This document shows, one piece after another, positions 41,923 to 51,319 of a DNA stretch of 64,000 bases (positions are counted from its first letter, which is position 1; each line of letters starts with the position of its first letter). Source of the stretch: CAYWEM01 sp964457225 (GTDB taxonomy: Bacteria; Acidobacteriota; Aminicenantia; UBA2199). A program made the position numbers and the translations under genes. Where the stretch lies: the NCBI GenBank assembly GCA_964457225.1, contig CAYWEM010000014.1, forward strand, positions 14,449 to 78,448, read 5' to 3'. The notes below the pieces were generated by a model, which was not told the DNA's origin, did no database searches, and was given only the letters and a program-made list of their open reading frames with translations.

Positions 41923-43514
41923 TTTTTGTTGTCCCCGGTATGATTTTGCCGGTTGCGCCTGCTGCGCCGCAGGCGGTGGTAGGCCAGGGCGAAACGGTGA
42001 GCTTCATCGCGCAGGTGGCGCAGCAGCAGCAGGGCCGGGTCGCGCCGATCAAGTCGCAGTCCCTCCGGGTCACCGGGCCTGAAGAGGATTTCCTGCTCCT
42101 TAGCCAGGGCGGCCAGGGGCAGGTTGAGCCCCAATTCCGCCAGCTCGACCAGGGCCGTGCCCAGTTGGGGCCGGCCGCCGTCGATCAACAGCAGGTCGGG
42201 CAGTGGCTTTTTCTCCTTGAGCCGGCGGCTGTAACAGCGCCGCAGGCATTCGGCCATGGCCCGGCAATCGTCACCTTCAACCTTTGCTTTAACCAGGAAG
42301 CGTCGATAGGAACGCTTGTCCGGTCGCCCGTCGCGGAAAGCCACCATCACTCCGACTGTATCCCGGCCGGAAATGTGAGAAATGTCAAAACACTCAAGCA
42401 GGCCCGGGTAGGCGGGCAATTGCAGGGCTTCCTGCAGAGCCCGGGCCCGGCCGGGTCCGGCCAGGAAAAAATTGTCCACATTGCGGCCGGCCAGGTCGAG
42501 CAGTTCCCGCCCTGCCCCGGAGCGAGGCACCCTTATACGGCTGTCGTGCTTTTTTTTGAACAGCCCGGTCAGGGCTGGTGAGGGTCTTTCCGGAAGCATT
42601 ATTTCAGCCGGCGGCCGGCGGGTTTCGTAATACTGCAGGAGAAACTGGTCCAGGAAACCCGGATAAGCGTCAAAAACGAACTCTTCCTTGTCGTTCAACA
42701 GGCCACGCTCAATGTGAAAGACGACCAGGAAAACCCGGCCCCCGGCCAGCCGGAAATGAATGACGTCCTCTTCCAGGTCCCGGGCGCGGCTCATTTTCTG
42801 GCTCTGCAGCAGGCCCTGCAGGGCCCTGACCTGGTCCCTTCTTTCCCGGGCCAGCTCGTATTCCCGGCGGCCGGAGAATTCCCTCATCTCGTCTTCCAGT
42901 TCTTTGATCAGTTCCGAGCTTTGGCCCGAGAGTACTTTTTCGGCCCGGGCCACGGCCGCCGAGTAAGCCGGCCCCAGGCCGTGGTCCAGGCAGGGCCCCA
43001 GGCAACGCCCCAGGTGACGGCGCAGGCAGCCTCCGGGCCGCGGCCGCCGGCAGGTGCGCAGTTTGAACAACGCCGACAAAAGCCTGATCAGGTCGTCGCG
43101 TTCCCGGGCTGAAACGAAGGGGCCGTAGAAAACTGCGTCTTCCTCGGCCCGCCTGGAGAGAAAGATGCGCGGAAAGGGATCCCGGCTGACCCCGATGTAA
43201 GCGAACTGCTTGGCGTCCTTGAGATTGACGTTGTATCGGGGCTGGTGCTTTTTGATCAGGGAATTTTCCAGCAGCAGGGCCTCGGTTTCGTTGTCGGTCA
43301 CCAGGAAATCAATGCCGGCCGCCCTGGCCACCATGGCCGCCAGGCGCGCTTCCAGGCCTGGTTTGAAATAGGAGCAAACCCGGCGGCGCAGGTCCCGGGC
43401 CTTGCCGATGTAGAGGATTTCGCCCTGACGATCGCGGAACATGTAACAACCAGGTTCGGCCGGCAGCATTTCCCTGACCCGGCCGGCGCCGGGGTCAATC
43501 GGCAGGAAACCCAT
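41919..43514 (-). CDS. uvrC: excinuclease ABC subunit C lacking the C-terminal HhH
   Basis: 531 aa, shorter than the usual 600-620. The N-terminal GIY-YIG nuclease reads GCYMFRDRQGEILYIGKARDL; a four-Cys region (LRTCRRPRPGGCLRRHLGRC) follows, then a UVR helix (REYELARERRDQVRALQ). The RNase H-like 5' nuclease has CFDISHISG and DEAHRFALAYHR. The protein ends about 15 residues later, where family members carry tandem helix-hairpin-helix motifs. There is no coding room for them before uvrB. It overlaps uvrA by 20 nt. Confidence 0.94.
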   Translation of the reverse strand: MGFLPIDPGAGRVREMLPAEPGCYMFRDRQGEILYIGKARDLRRRVCSYFKPGLEARLAAMVARAAGIDFLVTDNETEALLLENSLIKKHQPRYNVNLKDAKQFAYIGVSRDPFPRIFLSRRAEEDAVFYGPFVSARERDDLIRLLSALFKLRTCRRPRPGGCLRRHLGRCLGPCLDHGLGPAYSAAVARAEKVLSGQSSELIKELEDEMREFSGRREYELARERRDQVRALQGLLQSQKMSRARDLEEDVIHFRLAGGRVFLVVFHIERGLLNDKEEFVFDAYPGFLDQFLLQYYETRRPPAEIMLPERPSPALTGLFKKKHDSRIRVPRSGAGRELLDLAGRNVDNFFLAGPGRARALQEALQLPAYPGLLECFDISHISGRDTVGVMVAFRDGRPDKRSYRRFLVKAKVEGDDCRAMAECLRRCYSRRLKEKKPLPDLLLIDGGRPQLGTALVELAELGLNLPLAALAKEQEILFRPGDPEGLRLDRRDPALLLLRHLRDEAHRFALAYHRLRRSRRNRQNHTGDNKK

Positions 43515-46317
43515 GGCGGTTTAATTTCGCGGCCAGGAAGCGGCCGGTGTAACTGGCGGGATTGGCGGCTATTTCTTCGGGAGTACCGGCGGCCACCAGG
43601 TAACCGCCCCGGTCGCCCCCCTCTGGACCGAGATCTACAATGTAATCGGCTGACTTGATGAAATCGAGGTTGTGTTCGATGACCACCACCGTGTTGCCTC
43701 GTTCGACCAGGCGGTTGAGCACTCCGATCAGCTTGTGAATGTCGGCGAAATGCAGGCCGCTGGTCGGTTCGTCCAGCAGGTAGACGGTACTGCCGGTTTC
43801 CCGGCGGCCCAGTTCCCTGGTCAGCTTGATGCGCTGGGCTTCTCCGCCGGACAGGGTGGTCGAGCTCTGGCCAAGCTTGATGTAGGAGAGCCCGACTTCG
43901 GCCAGGGTCTGCAGTTTGCGCTGAATGCCGGGAATGGCCGAGAAGATCTCCATGGCTTCCTGGACCGTGCTGTCCAGCACCTCGGCGATCGACAGGCCGC
44001 GGAAAGTGGCCTGCAGGGTTTCCCGGTTGTAGCGCAGGCCGCGGCAGTCCTCGCAGGTTATAAAGACATCGGGCAGGAAATTCATTTCGATGCGCAGTAC
44101 ACCGTCACCCTGGCAGGCTTCACATCGTCCCCCGGGCAGGTTGAAGGAAAAGCGGGCCGGGCTGAAACCGCGCATGCGGGCCGCCCCGGTGGCGGCGAAG
44201 ACCCGGCGGATTTCATCGAAGACCTTGGTGTAAGTGGCCGGGTTACTGCGCGGAGTGCGGCCGATCGGACTCTGGTCGATGATCAGCACCCGGTCCAGCT
44301 TGCCCTCCCAGGAAATGGCATCGTGGGCGCCGATTCTTTCCCGGCCGCCCTGAAGCTTCTGCTGCAGACCCTTGCAGATGATTTCATGGACCAGGGTGGA
44401 CTTGCCGCTGCCGGAAACCCCGGTCACCAGGGTCATGGCTCCCAGAGGCAGGCGGACCCTGATGTTCTTCAGATTGTGCTCGCGACAGCCGCTGACTTCC
44501 AGCCAGCCCCGGCCGGGATTTCTGGTTGCGGGCAGGGGTATGGCCCGGCGGCCGGACAGGTAAGCCCCGGTCAGGGAATGGGCGTGTTTTTCGATTCTCT
44601 GCGGCGCTCCCTGGAAGACTATCGCTCCTCCATCCTTGCCGGCCCCGGGGCCCAGGTCCACCAGGTGGTCGGCCCGGCGGATGGTTTCCTCGTCGTGCTC
44701 GACTATCACCAGGGTGTTGCCCAGGTCGCGCAGCCTGGCCAGGGTGTCCAGCAGTTTGTGGTTGTCGCGCTGGTGCAGGCCGATGGAAGGTTCGTCCAGC
44801 ACGTACAAAACGCCGGTCAGGTTTGAACCGATCTGGGTGGCCAGGCGGATGCGCTGGGCTTCTCCGCCGGACAGGGTGGCCGTGCCGCGATCCAGGCTGA
44901 GGTAATCCAGGCCGACCCGGGACAGGAAACCCAGTCTTTCCCGGATTTCCTTCAGCACCTGGCCGGAAATCTTCTGCTCGCGTTCGTTCAGTTCGAGCCG
45001 CTCGAAAAACAAGGCCAGTTCGCTGACCGGCATGGCCGCCAGTTCGGCGATGGAGCGGCCGGAGACCTGCACGGCCAGCACCTTGGGCTTCAGCCGCCGG
45101 CCCAGGCAGGCCGGGCAGGGCCCGGTACGCATGAATTTCTCCAGCTCCCGGCGGCGGTAATCCGAGGCGGTCTGCCTGTAAAGCCTGGCCGCCTGCGGTA
45201 CCAAACCTTCCCACAAGCCGTTTGAACTCCACTGTGATTCTCCGTTGCGGGCACTGACCGAAAAACGGATCTTTTCCCGACTGCCGAACATCAGGGCCCG
45301 GTATTGATCCATGTCTAATTCTGCGATGGGGGTGTTCATGGAAAAACCGTGGTGCCGGGCCACCGCCGCCAGCAGTTGGCCGCGCCAGCCGTCCACCGCG
45401 TTGCGGTACATGGCCACCGCGCCCGCGGCCAGGGACAGGCCGGGATCGGGGATTATCAGGTCCGGGGCGAATTCCATCTGCAGGCCCAGGCCGTGGCAGG
45501 TTTCGCAGGCGCCGAAGGGGCTGTTGAAGGAAAACATTCTGGGCTCAAGCTCTTCGAAAACCAGGCCGCATTCCGGGCAGGCCAGCCTTGAACTGAAAAC
45601 CGTTTCCCGGCCGGTTTCGTCCAGTACCTTGAGCAGTCCGCCGCCGCGCTCCAGGCCCAATTCACAGGCTTCGGCCAGGCGGGAGAGCTCCCGCGGTCCG
45701 ACCAGGTCGATGACCAGGTCGATGTCGTGCTTGCGATAGCGTTCCAGCTGGAGGGGCTGGTCGGTGGACCGCAGTTCGCCGTTGATCCTGACCCGGCTGA
45801 AGCCCTCGGCATCGAGGTCCTTCATCAATTTGCCGTAACTGCCCTTTTTCTGGCGGATCAGCGGGGCCAGTACGGTCACCGGCCCGCTGGTTTCCGCACT
45901 GACCCGGGCGGCGATGGCGTCGGCGGACTGGGCGCTGATCGGCAGGCCGTGTTCCGGGCAGTGAGGCCGGCCGATTCGGGCGAACAGCAGGCGGAAATGA
46001 TCGTAGATCTCGGTCATGGTGCCGACCGTGGAACGAGGATTGCGCATCCCGCCTTTCTGCTCGATGGCGATGGCCGGAGAAAGGCCTTCGATACGGTCGA
46101 GATCGGGCTTTTTCATCAGGCCCAGGAACTGGCGGGCGTAGGCCGAGAGTGATTCCACGTAGCGGCGCTGGCCCTCGGCGTAAATGGTGTCAAAGGCCAG
46201 GCTGGATTTTCCGGATCCGGACAGGCCGGTGAAGACGATCATTTTTCCCCGCGGCAGGCGCAGGTCAAGGTTCTTCAGGTTGTGCTCGCGGGCCCCGCGG
46301 ATGGTGATGTATTTCAT
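43495..46317 (-). CDS. uvrA: excinuclease ABC subunit A
   Basis: 940 aa, standard length. Two ABC ATPase modules: Walker A GLSGSGKSSLAFDT and GVSGSGKSTLVHE, signatures ATLSGGEAQRIRLA and TTLSGGEAQRIKL, with Walker B YVLDEPSIGLHQ and YLLDEPTSGLHF. Zinc-binding CxxC pairs are present (CPECGLVF/CETCHG, CEACQGDG/CEDCRG). The dimer recognises distorted DNA and loads UvrB. First gene of uvrA-uvrC-uvrB, with a strong promoter 60-90 nt upstream. Confidence 0.97.
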   Translation of the reverse strand: MKYITIRGAREHNLKNLDLRLPRGKMIVFTGLSGSGKSSLAFDTIYAEGQRRYVESLSAYARQFLGLMKKPDLDRIEGLSPAIAIEQKGGMRNPRSTVGTMTEIYDHFRLLFARIGRPHCPEHGLPISAQSADAIAARVSAETSGPVTVLAPLIRQKKGSYGKLMKDLDAEGFSRVRINGELRSTDQPLQLERYRKHDIDLVIDLVGPRELSRLAEACELGLERGGGLLKVLDETGRETVFSSRLACPECGLVFEELEPRMFSFNSPFGACETCHGLGLQMEFAPDLIIPDPGLSLAAGAVAMYRNAVDGWRGQLLAAVARHHGFSMNTPIAELDMDQYRALMFGSREKIRFSVSARNGESQWSSNGLWEGLVPQAARLYRQTASDYRRRELEKFMRTGPCPACLGRRLKPKVLAVQVSGRSIAELAAMPVSELALFFERLELNEREQKISGQVLKEIRERLGFLSRVGLDYLSLDRGTATLSGGEAQRIRLATQIGSNLTGVLYVLDEPSIGLHQRDNHKLLDTLARLRDLGNTLVIVEHDEETIRRADHLVDLGPGAGKDGGAIVFQGAPQRIEKHAHSLTGAYLSGRRAIPLPATRNPGRGWLEVSGCREHNLKNIRVRLPLGAMTLVTGVSGSGKSTLVHEIICKGLQQKLQGGRERIGAHDAISWEGKLDRVLIIDQSPIGRTPRSNPATYTKVFDEIRRVFAATGAARMRGFSPARFSFNLPGGRCEACQGDGVLRIEMNFLPDVFITCEDCRGLRYNRETLQATFRGLSIAEVLDSTVQEAMEIFSAIPGIQRKLQTLAEVGLSYIKLGQSSTTLSGGEAQRIKLTRELGRRETGSTVYLLDEPTSGLHFADIHKLIGVLNRLVERGNTVVVIEHNLDFIKSADYIVDLGPEGGDRGGYLVAAGTPEEIAANPASYTGRFLAAKLNRHGFPAD

Positions 46318-46377
46318 GGAAATATCCTAAAATTCCCCAGTTCGGGAAAAAACTTTCACCTGCAGTCAGACCAGGAA

Positions 46378-46406
46378 ATTTTAGGCCAGGCCGGACGGTT
46401 TGTCAA
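46378..46406 (-). promoter_or_regulatory. promoter for uvrACB
   Basis: Minus strand: consensus TTGACA (46401-46406), a 17-nt spacer and TAAAAT (46378-46383). It leaves a 5' UTR of about 55 nt. I see no LexA-like box overlapping it. Confidence 0.65.
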
Positions 46407-46456
46407 ACAAAAAAAGTGCTTCCGTTCGGAAAACCTGCCCGGGTGGAATTAGGGGT

Positions 46457-47638
46457 TCAGTGTTTTTTTATCAACCTGGGGTATTTAAGCTTGAGGTCTT
46501 CCGCGGCCAGGCGCACTTCGATCGGCAGGAAATCCCGGTCAGCCGGCGGGGCTAGTTCCAGCAGGTAGCCGCTCTCTTCGGTTTTGATGATTTCCTGGAT
46601 GCCGCTCAGGGGATTGCCGGAAACCTGGTAAATTCCGCCGGAATTCTCGGTCAGAAAAGAAAAAACCTGGTGCATGTGCGACGAGCTTTCACTCATGTCC
46701 AGGCCGCCTTCCTGCTCGCGGCCGCGTACCGAGATGACGTTGAAGACGGTTTGATTTTCGGCCAGCAGGCGCAGTAAAAACCGGGGATCGAATTCATCCT
46801 GGCGGCGTTGCAGGCCGAAGAGGGTGCCCAGGGAATGGGCGATGTCCGGACGATCGGTGAACAGGGTCATCATCTGGGTCAGAGTTTTGGCCTCGATTTC
46901 GGGCTTGTATTCCTTTTCATGAAATACGTAGAGCACGGCTGGTCCGCCCCGGCGGCCGGCGTAGCGGACCAGGTTGGCCAGGCGGCGGTTGTCCAGCAGG
47001 CGCAGGTTCTCGATGCGCTGCAGGGTATCCTGATAGCGCTGAATGGCGGATTCTATACCGAAGGCGCTGTCGTCGAAATCATCGTAGAGTTCCCGGCTGG
47101 TCTGGCCCTGGCCGGCGCCGGACTGGGCGCGCAGGGATCGGGACAGTCTTTTTAATTCGTTGAGCAGAGTCTTGTATTGTTTCCCGCTGTTGACGATGTC
47201 GCGGCGCACCGTGTTGCGCAGTTCTTCGACCACCGATGAGACGGGCCTTTTTTTCAGCGCCTCGGCGTTGAAAGTGTAAGTCTCGCGGGGAGTAATGAGA
47301 GTCAACTGGTCGGCCGCCTGCATCCCGCTGGTCACCAGTTCCTGCAGGGCCCCTTCCAGCAGGCTGTTGTAATCGGTCAGGGCGAAAAAGATCAGCAGTT
47401 CACGGCCCGGAGCGGAGGAGGCCCGGCTGAATTCCCGGCAGTTGAGGATTTCCAGCTTGTTGCCGCCGGAGTAAACCGCAAAGTCCCCGCAATTCAACCC
47501 GCTGACGAAGTGGCCGCCTTTTTCTACCCTGACCTGCAGATGCAGGCCGGATCCGCCGTTGTCGGCGCCGGCCGCGGCCGTGGCTGAAAAAATGATGAAC
47601 AAAAGGGTAATGATTGTATTGAACGCGGTGTTTTTCAT
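46457..47638 (-). CDS. VWFA-related acidobacterial-type secreted protein
   Basis: 393 aa with a Sec signal peptide (TLLFIIFSATAAAGAD). The start LHLQVRVEKGGHFVSGLNCGDFAVYSGG resembles the domain preceding the VWFA-like fold in the family annotated as VWFA-related in Acidobacteriota. A clear metal-binding DxSxS motif is not visible (FFALTDYNSL sits where it would be). The middle is helical and rich in Arg/Leu/Gln. Shine-Dalgarno AAGGAGG is good. Function unknown; periplasmic or surface location. Confidence 0.6.
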   Translation of the reverse strand: MKNTAFNTIITLLFIIFSATAAAGADNGGSGLHLQVRVEKGGHFVSGLNCGDFAVYSGGNKLEILNCREFSRASSAPGRELLIFFALTDYNSLLEGALQELVTSGMQAADQLTLITPRETYTFNAEALKKRPVSSVVEELRNTVRRDIVNSGKQYKTLLNELKRLSRSLRAQSGAGQGQTSRELYDDFDDSAFGIESAIQRYQDTLQRIENLRLLDNRRLANLVRYAGRRGGPAVLYVFHEKEYKPEIEAKTLTQMMTLFTDRPDIAHSLGTLFGLQRRQDEFDPRFLLRLLAENQTVFNVISVRGREQEGGLDMSESSSHMHQVFSFLTENSGGIYQVSGNPLSGIQEIIKTEESGYLLELAPPADRDFLPIEVRLAAEDLKLKYPRLIKKH

Positions 47639-47859
47639 ACTGGTCCTCCTTGGGAGCGTGCTTGCTCGGGGTCAGGCCACGCTTTCAGGTAAAGCCTTCT
47701 GCCTTGAATACCCCTCCGTCCGCCCGCTTGATTACAAAGTCATTATCCCACAAATCGACAAAAAAATAAAATTAATGGGTGTCACGGTCAACAAGCCGGA
47801 CTGTAATTTTGCTGAAGGCCGGGACAGAGCGCTTGAAAAACATTCATAAAATCGAAAAA

Positions 47860-47874
47860 ATATCCGGATATCCG
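47860..47874. promoter_or_regulatory. overlapping palindromes upstream of the sigma54-like promoter
   Basis: ATATCCGGATAT (47860-47871) and CGGATATCCG (47865-47874) are two perfect palindromes sharing seven bases. They lie about 90 nt before the predicted start of the first TonB-dependent receptor gene, a sensible distance for an enhancer-binding protein. The rest of the 47639-48146 gap holds the sigma54-like promoter and nothing else I recognise. Confidence 0.35.
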
Positions 47875-47927
47875 AATTAATGACCGCAGGTGTGATTGGA
47901 AATACTGGATATTACGTAAAACCAAGA

Positions 47928-47945
47928 TTGGCACAAATGATGCTT
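47928..47945 (+). promoter_or_regulatory. sigma54-like promoter of TonB-dependent receptor 1
   Basis: TTGGCACAAATGATGCTT keeps the invariant GG (-24) and GC (-12) exactly 10 nt apart and matches TGGCAC fully and TTGCT in 4 of 5 positions. The predicted start is near 47955, giving a 5' UTR of about 190 nt. Confidence 0.55.
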
Positions 47946-48146
47946 GTATGAGGTCAATGAAGCAATGCAGAAAATGCTCTAGGCCTGTTGTCGGCTTACT
48001 GGAAAGCAGGGCTCAGATTCCTGCACCGATTAGACGGTCTGTCCATTTAACTGGAATTTGACCGGCCTGCGGCAATTACCATGTTTTGCTCGTTATTTGT
48101 AATCGATAACCGGATAAAAAGCCACAAAAAACCACAGGAGGTTTAC

Positions 48147-51100
48147 GTGAAACAACTCAAAACTGCGGCATCAGTATTCCTGGCTTTGATACTGATGTGC
48201 GGAGCCCTCTCGGCTCAGGCGGTAGGCTCCAGGATAATGGGCGTGGTCACCACCAGTGACGGCACACCCCTGCCCGGAGTCACCGTAAAAGCCACCAGCC
48301 CCAGGATGGTGGGTGAATCGGTAGCCGTGACCGACCAGAACGGCACCTACCGTTTCCTGGCCCTCTCCCCGGGCGTCTTCCGCCTGACTTACACCCTGGA
48401 CGGTTTTCAGACCCTGGTCCGGGAAGGCATCAACCTGGCGGTGGAACAGACCCTGAACATCAACGTCAGCCTGGAGCTCGGCCAGATCAGCGAAAGTATC
48501 GTGGTCACCGGCGCGCCCCTGATCGACGTGCGTTCAACGGCAAAAGGCATGACCATGACCAAGGAAGTCTTCCAGTCATTGCCCAAGGGCCGCAACTTCG
48601 ACTCCCTGATCACGGCCATACCGGGGGTTTCGACCGAACCCATGCTGGGCGGCACCTCGGTTGACGGCGCCACCGGCCTGGAAAACGTTTACTACGTTGA
48701 TGGGGCGGACACCACCAACATCGTCACCGGGGCCAGCGGCCAGAGCGTCTCCTTTGACTTCGTCGATGAAGTCCAGGTCAAGACCTCGGGTTACCAGGCC
48801 GAGTTCGGCGGTTCCCTGGGCGGGGTCATCAACGTGGTCACCCGTTCCGGCGGCAACGTCTTCCGCGGTGAGATCATCGGCTACTACAGCGGCGCCCCCC
48901 TGCGCGCTGATTACACCGACCTGCTCTTCCTCAACCTGCAGAACTCCCGCGAATACAAGTACTACACCTATGACGAGTACTACGGCAAGGACAACGACCA
49001 CCGCATCGAAGGCGGCCTGAACCTGGGCGGCTTCATCCTGAAGGACAAGATCTGGTTCTTCGGCTCCTTCATGCCGGTCTTCTACAGCAACACCCGCACC
49101 ACCACCTACCTGAGCGGGCTTGAGAAAGACTGGAAGCGCAGTGAACAGTCCATGAACTGGCAGGCTAAGATCACGGCCCAGCCGCTGAAGAACCTGCGCC
49201 TGGCCGCCAGCGCGGTCAACAACTTCTGGAAGTACAAGGGCGACCTGTCGACCATCATCGGCAACCCCAATCCGGCAATTTCCAACGATGATTACGGGTT
49301 CAGCTACCCGCGCCTGTCGGGCAATTTCAGCGCCGACCTGACCGTGGGCAACAACCTGATGGTCGGCCTGCGCGCCGGCTTCTTCCGCAGTGAACGCACC
49401 AACCAGCTGGTCCAGCCCCCCGATGAACCCTGCTTCCAGTTCCTGACCGAGGCACCCGGCGGTTATTTCCAGACCACCAACGTCGGTCTGCTGGACGTCC
49501 CGGCGGCTTACCAGCGCCCGACCGGTTTCATGAACTATTCCCGCGGCAATGCCTACGTCAACAAGAAACGCCTTGATGAAAGAATGAGCATCGGCGCCGA
49601 CTTCTCCTACTTCCTGAACCTGGGCGGCGAGCATTCCTGGAAGGCCGGCATTCAGTTCGTGCGCCAGGGCCAGGATTACGACAACACGGCCAAGGGCCCG
49701 ATTCTCTTCTTCGCCTGGGACCGTGATTTCATCGCCTACGGCACCAACTACGGCCGCGGCACCTACGGTTATTACGGAGTACGCAACAACGACGTGACCG
49801 GTCCTTTCGGCGACTTCTACAAGGCTTACAGCAACCGCTGGGCCCTGTACATCCAGGATTCCTGGACCATTTCCAACCGCCTGACCTTGAACTTCGGCGT
49901 GCGCACCGAGTCCGAGTACATCCCCTCTTACGCCACCGGCACGGACAAGGAAAACTTCAAGCCGATCGAATGGGGTTTCGGCGACAAGATCGCCCCGCGT
50001 TTCGGTTTTGTCTGGGATGCATTGGGCAATGCCGATCTCAAGATCTTCGGCTCGGCCGGCATCTTCTACGACGTCATGAAACTCTCCATGGCCGCCGGCT
50101 CCTACGGCGGGTTCAAGTGGAGGAGCGCCTACTACGCCCTCGACACCTACGAATGGGACAAGATCGGGGTCAACGGTTACTTCCCCGGACGCCAGCTGCT
50201 TGGTGACGGCAACACCTTCGATTTCCGGCCGGTTTCCTTCGACACCACCGATCCGGACATGAAACCCATGAGCCAGCTGGAAATCGCCCTGGGCGCTGAA
50301 AAGAGAGTCGCCGACAATATCTCCTTCTCGGCCCGCCTGGTGCACAAGAAACTGCTCTGGGCCATTGAGGACATCGGAGTCATGACCGATCACGGCGAAG
50401 AGTACTACACCACCAACCCGGGCGGCGATTTCATCAAGAACGCCTGGGCTGAAGCCAAGGCCCTGGGCCTGATCCCGCAGGGCGCTCCCGATATCCCGAA
50501 AGCGAAGCGCGACTACTGGGGGGTCAACCTCTCCCTGGACAAGCGTTTCTCCGACAACTGGATGGGCGGCGTCTCCCTGACCTGGAGCAGCCTGAGAGGC
50601 AACTACTCCGGCCTGGCCTCCGGCGACGAATACGGCCGCACCGATCCGAACGTGGCCCGCTATTTCGACCTCTGGTACCTGGCCTTCGACAAGAACATGA
50701 ACCCGATCGACGGCCCGATGGCCGGTGACCGGCCCATTTACCTGAAGGTCTACGGCTCCTATGTACTGCCCTTCGGCGTGACCGTGGGCGCGGTGGTCAA
50801 CGCCATGAGCGGTATCCCGGTCTCCACCGAGTACGCCATGGACGTGCAGGGTTACCTGCCCTTCAACCGCGGTGACCTCGGCCGCACTCCCTTCTTCTGG
50901 TTCGCCAACATCTACGCCGAGTACAACCTGAAACTGGGCAGGAACAACCTGAACATCAACGTCAACGTGGACAACCTCTTCAACACCACCACCGCTCAGC
51001 GCATATACCAGATCTACAACGCCGGCGGCGTGGCCCTGACCGACGAGCAGATCCTGGCCGGCAACTGGAACATCGACGATTTCAACCCGGTACTCGATCC

Positions 51101-51188
51101 GCGTTTCCGCAAGGAAATGTGGAAGTACGGCGACGGTTTCCGCGGCACTCCGCTGGCCGTGCGCCTCGGGCTCAAGTTCTCCTTCTGA
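48147..51188 (+). CDS. TonB-dependent receptor 1 with carboxypeptidase-regulatory domain
   Basis: 1013 aa from a GTG at 48147 preceded by AGGAGG; an earlier in-frame ATG lacks this. A signal peptide (ASVFLALILMCGALSAQA) is followed by a carboxypeptidase-regulatory-like beta domain (IMGVVTTSDGTPLPGVTVKA) to about residue 110. A plug domain (TKEVFQSLPKGRNFDSLI, ENVYYVDGADTTN) and a 22-strand-type barrel follow, ending LGLKFSF with the terminal Phe of outer-membrane barrels. No SusD partner is nearby. Codons are almost all C-ending, suggesting high expression. Substrate unknown. Confidence 0.92.
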   Translation: MKQLKTAASVFLALILMCGALSAQAVGSRIMGVVTTSDGTPLPGVTVKATSPRMVGESVAVTDQNGTYRFLALSPGVFRLTYTLDGFQTLVREGINLAVEQTLNINVSLELGQISESIVVTGAPLIDVRSTAKGMTMTKEVFQSLPKGRNFDSLITAIPGVSTEPMLGGTSVDGATGLENVYYVDGADTTNIVTGASGQSVSFDFVDEVQVKTSGYQAEFGGSLGGVINVVTRSGGNVFRGEIIGYYSGAPLRADYTDLLFLNLQNSREYKYYTYDEYYGKDNDHRIEGGLNLGGFILKDKIWFFGSFMPVFYSNTRTTTYLSGLEKDWKRSEQSMNWQAKITAQPLKNLRLAASAVNNFWKYKGDLSTIIGNPNPAISNDDYGFSYPRLSGNFSADLTVGNNLMVGLRAGFFRSERTNQLVQPPDEPCFQFLTEAPGGYFQTTNVGLLDVPAAYQRPTGFMNYSRGNAYVNKKRLDERMSIGADFSYFLNLGGEHSWKAGIQFVRQGQDYDNTAKGPILFFAWDRDFIAYGTNYGRGTYGYYGVRNNDVTGPFGDFYKAYSNRWALYIQDSWTISNRLTLNFGVRTESEYIPSYATGTDKENFKPIEWGFGDKIAPRFGFVWDALGNADLKIFGSAGIFYDVMKLSMAAGSYGGFKWRSAYYALDTYEWDKIGVNGYFPGRQLLGDGNTFDFRPVSFDTTDPDMKPMSQLEIALGAEKRVADNISFSARLVHKKLLWAIEDIGVMTDHGEEYYTTNPGGDFIKNAWAEAKALGLIPQGAPDIPKAKRDYWGVNLSLDKRFSDNWMGGVSLTWSSLRGNYSGLASGDEYGRTDPNVARYFDLWYLAFDKNMNPIDGPMAGDRPIYLKVYGSYVLPFGVTVGAVVNAMSGIPVSTEYAMDVQGYLPFNRGDLGRTPFFWFANIYAEYNLKLGRNNLNINVNVDNLFNTTTAQRIYQIYNAGGVALTDEQILAGNWNIDDFNPVLDPRFRKEMWKYGDGFRGTPLAVRLGLKFSF

Positions 51189-51215
51189 GGTACTGAAACT
51201 CGGAGCCTGATTTTA

Positions 51216-51252
51216 AGGCCCGCCCTCCCTTGGGGGGGCGGGCTTTTTTTTT
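51216..51252 (+). terminator. rho-independent terminator after receptor 1
   Basis: GCCCGCCC (51218-51225) pairs with GGGCGGGC (51236-51243), followed by nine Ts. It closes the receptor transcript. Confidence 0.85.
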
Positions 51253-51256
51253 GTCC

Positions 51257-51292
51257 AAAAAAAAAGGCCGTCCGGCCCGAAGCCGTCCGGCC
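51257..51292 (-). terminator. terminator for the minus-strand TPR gene
   Basis: On the minus strand the direct repeats form a stem, GGCCG/CGGCC outside and CGGC/GCCG inside, with a 2x2 internal loop. Nine Ts follow. It faces the terminator of receptor 1. Confidence 0.65.
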
Positions 51293-51319
51293 CTGAATTC
51301 TCAGATTCCGGTTAACCAG

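Noticed and set aside
48576..50393. 605-codon open frame on the minus strand inside TonB receptor 1
   Set aside because: It has no recognisable domain and results from the strong C-ending codon bias of the real gene on the plus strand, which has a signal peptide, plug and barrel end.
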